A program made the position numbers and the translations under genes. From the IMG/VR virus record IMGVR_UViG_3300032562_000129, positions 1-30,323 of that record: DNA of 30,323 bases, one strand, 5' to 3'. The notes beneath the pieces are model-generated. The model did no database searches and was not told where the DNA came from. It saw only the letters and a list, made by a program, of their open reading frames with translations. This document shows, one piece after another, positions 30,250 to 30,323 of the stretch (the stretch's first letter is position 1; the number at the start of each line of letters is the position of its first letter). The stretch is from a virus.

Positions 30250-30323
30250 ATGTTTGAATATTTACCCAATGTGATCGTAAGCAAGAAACTACTTGCGCAT
30301 ATGCCGACTGCAACCAAAGAGAA
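30250..30323 (+). CDS. Unknown protein, N-terminal fragment
   Basis: An ATG with AAGGAAAC about 5 bases upstream opens a frame that stays open to the window end (24 residues, MFEYLPNVIVSKKLLAHMPT). It follows dyad copy 9 with the same leader layout as the previous gene. The fragment is too short to assign. Confidence 0.55.
   Translation, partial: MFEYLPNVIVSKKLLAHMPTATKE

Noticed and set aside
1-30323. tRNA genes, integrase or attachment sites
   Set aside because: I looked for cloverleaf-like segments and recombinase motifs in the gaps and frames and saw none. A tRNA-finding program would be needed to exclude them fully.

Overview
The window is part of a tailed double-stranded DNA phage genome (Caudoviricetes), probably short-tailed. 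It carries terminase, portal, scaffold, a Mu gpT-like capsid protein, connector-type proteins and fibres, but no tape-measure, sheath or long-tail genes. The host is inferred to be a Gram-negative bacterium: the promoters look like sigma70 promoters and most starts have AGGA-type ribosome sites. The fibre and small-protein motifs resemble those I associate with freshwater proteobacterial phages. This host guess is weak. No integrase, replication, lysis or tRNA gene is visible.

Left arm (1-22586, all minus strand, so read right to left): a late module. It begins at a promoter near 22614-22642 and runs small terminase, large terminase, portal, a 64-aa protein, a GroES-like co-chaperonin, scaffold, a 152-aa protein, a head surface protein and the major capsid protein. 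A strong terminator at 14016-14046 and a new promoter at 13986-14013, with an inverted repeat in its spacer, split the module. The second half runs two virion proteins, a chain of very small basic or Gly/Lys/Met-rich proteins, two connector-like proteins carrying inserted beta domains, more small proteins, then fibre and adhesin genes. It ends in a 1020-residue protein built almost wholly of 20-residue repeats and a tail-fibre-like gene cut by the window edge. Genes are packed with ATGA, TAATG or GTGA overlaps.

Centre (22587-22979 and 23862-24549): non-coding control regions. The first holds divergent promoters. The second holds a terminator, five copies of GTTACGTTTT and a near-consensus promoter.

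Right arm (22980-30323, all plus strand): an early or middle module of mostly unrecognised small genes, a MoxR-type AAA+ ATPase, a VWA-domain protein with a zinc-protease-like HExxH motif, and a 283-aa partner-type protein.

The most striking signal is in the right arm: nine exact copies of CTGACAAATGTCAG (arms CTGACA/TGTCAG, always AA in the centre on the sense strand). They sit in leaders and gene junctions, and some supply the stop codon of one gene and the start codon of the next. Three promoters (22859, 24436, 26517) share one layout: extended -10, a stem-loop at the predicted transcript 5' end, the dyad, then an ATTAGAGGA ribosome site. I read this as a dispersed phage regulatory system working through a repeated DNA operator or RNA hairpin, comparable in logic to the stoperators and start-associated sequences of mycobacteriophages but with an unrelated sequence.
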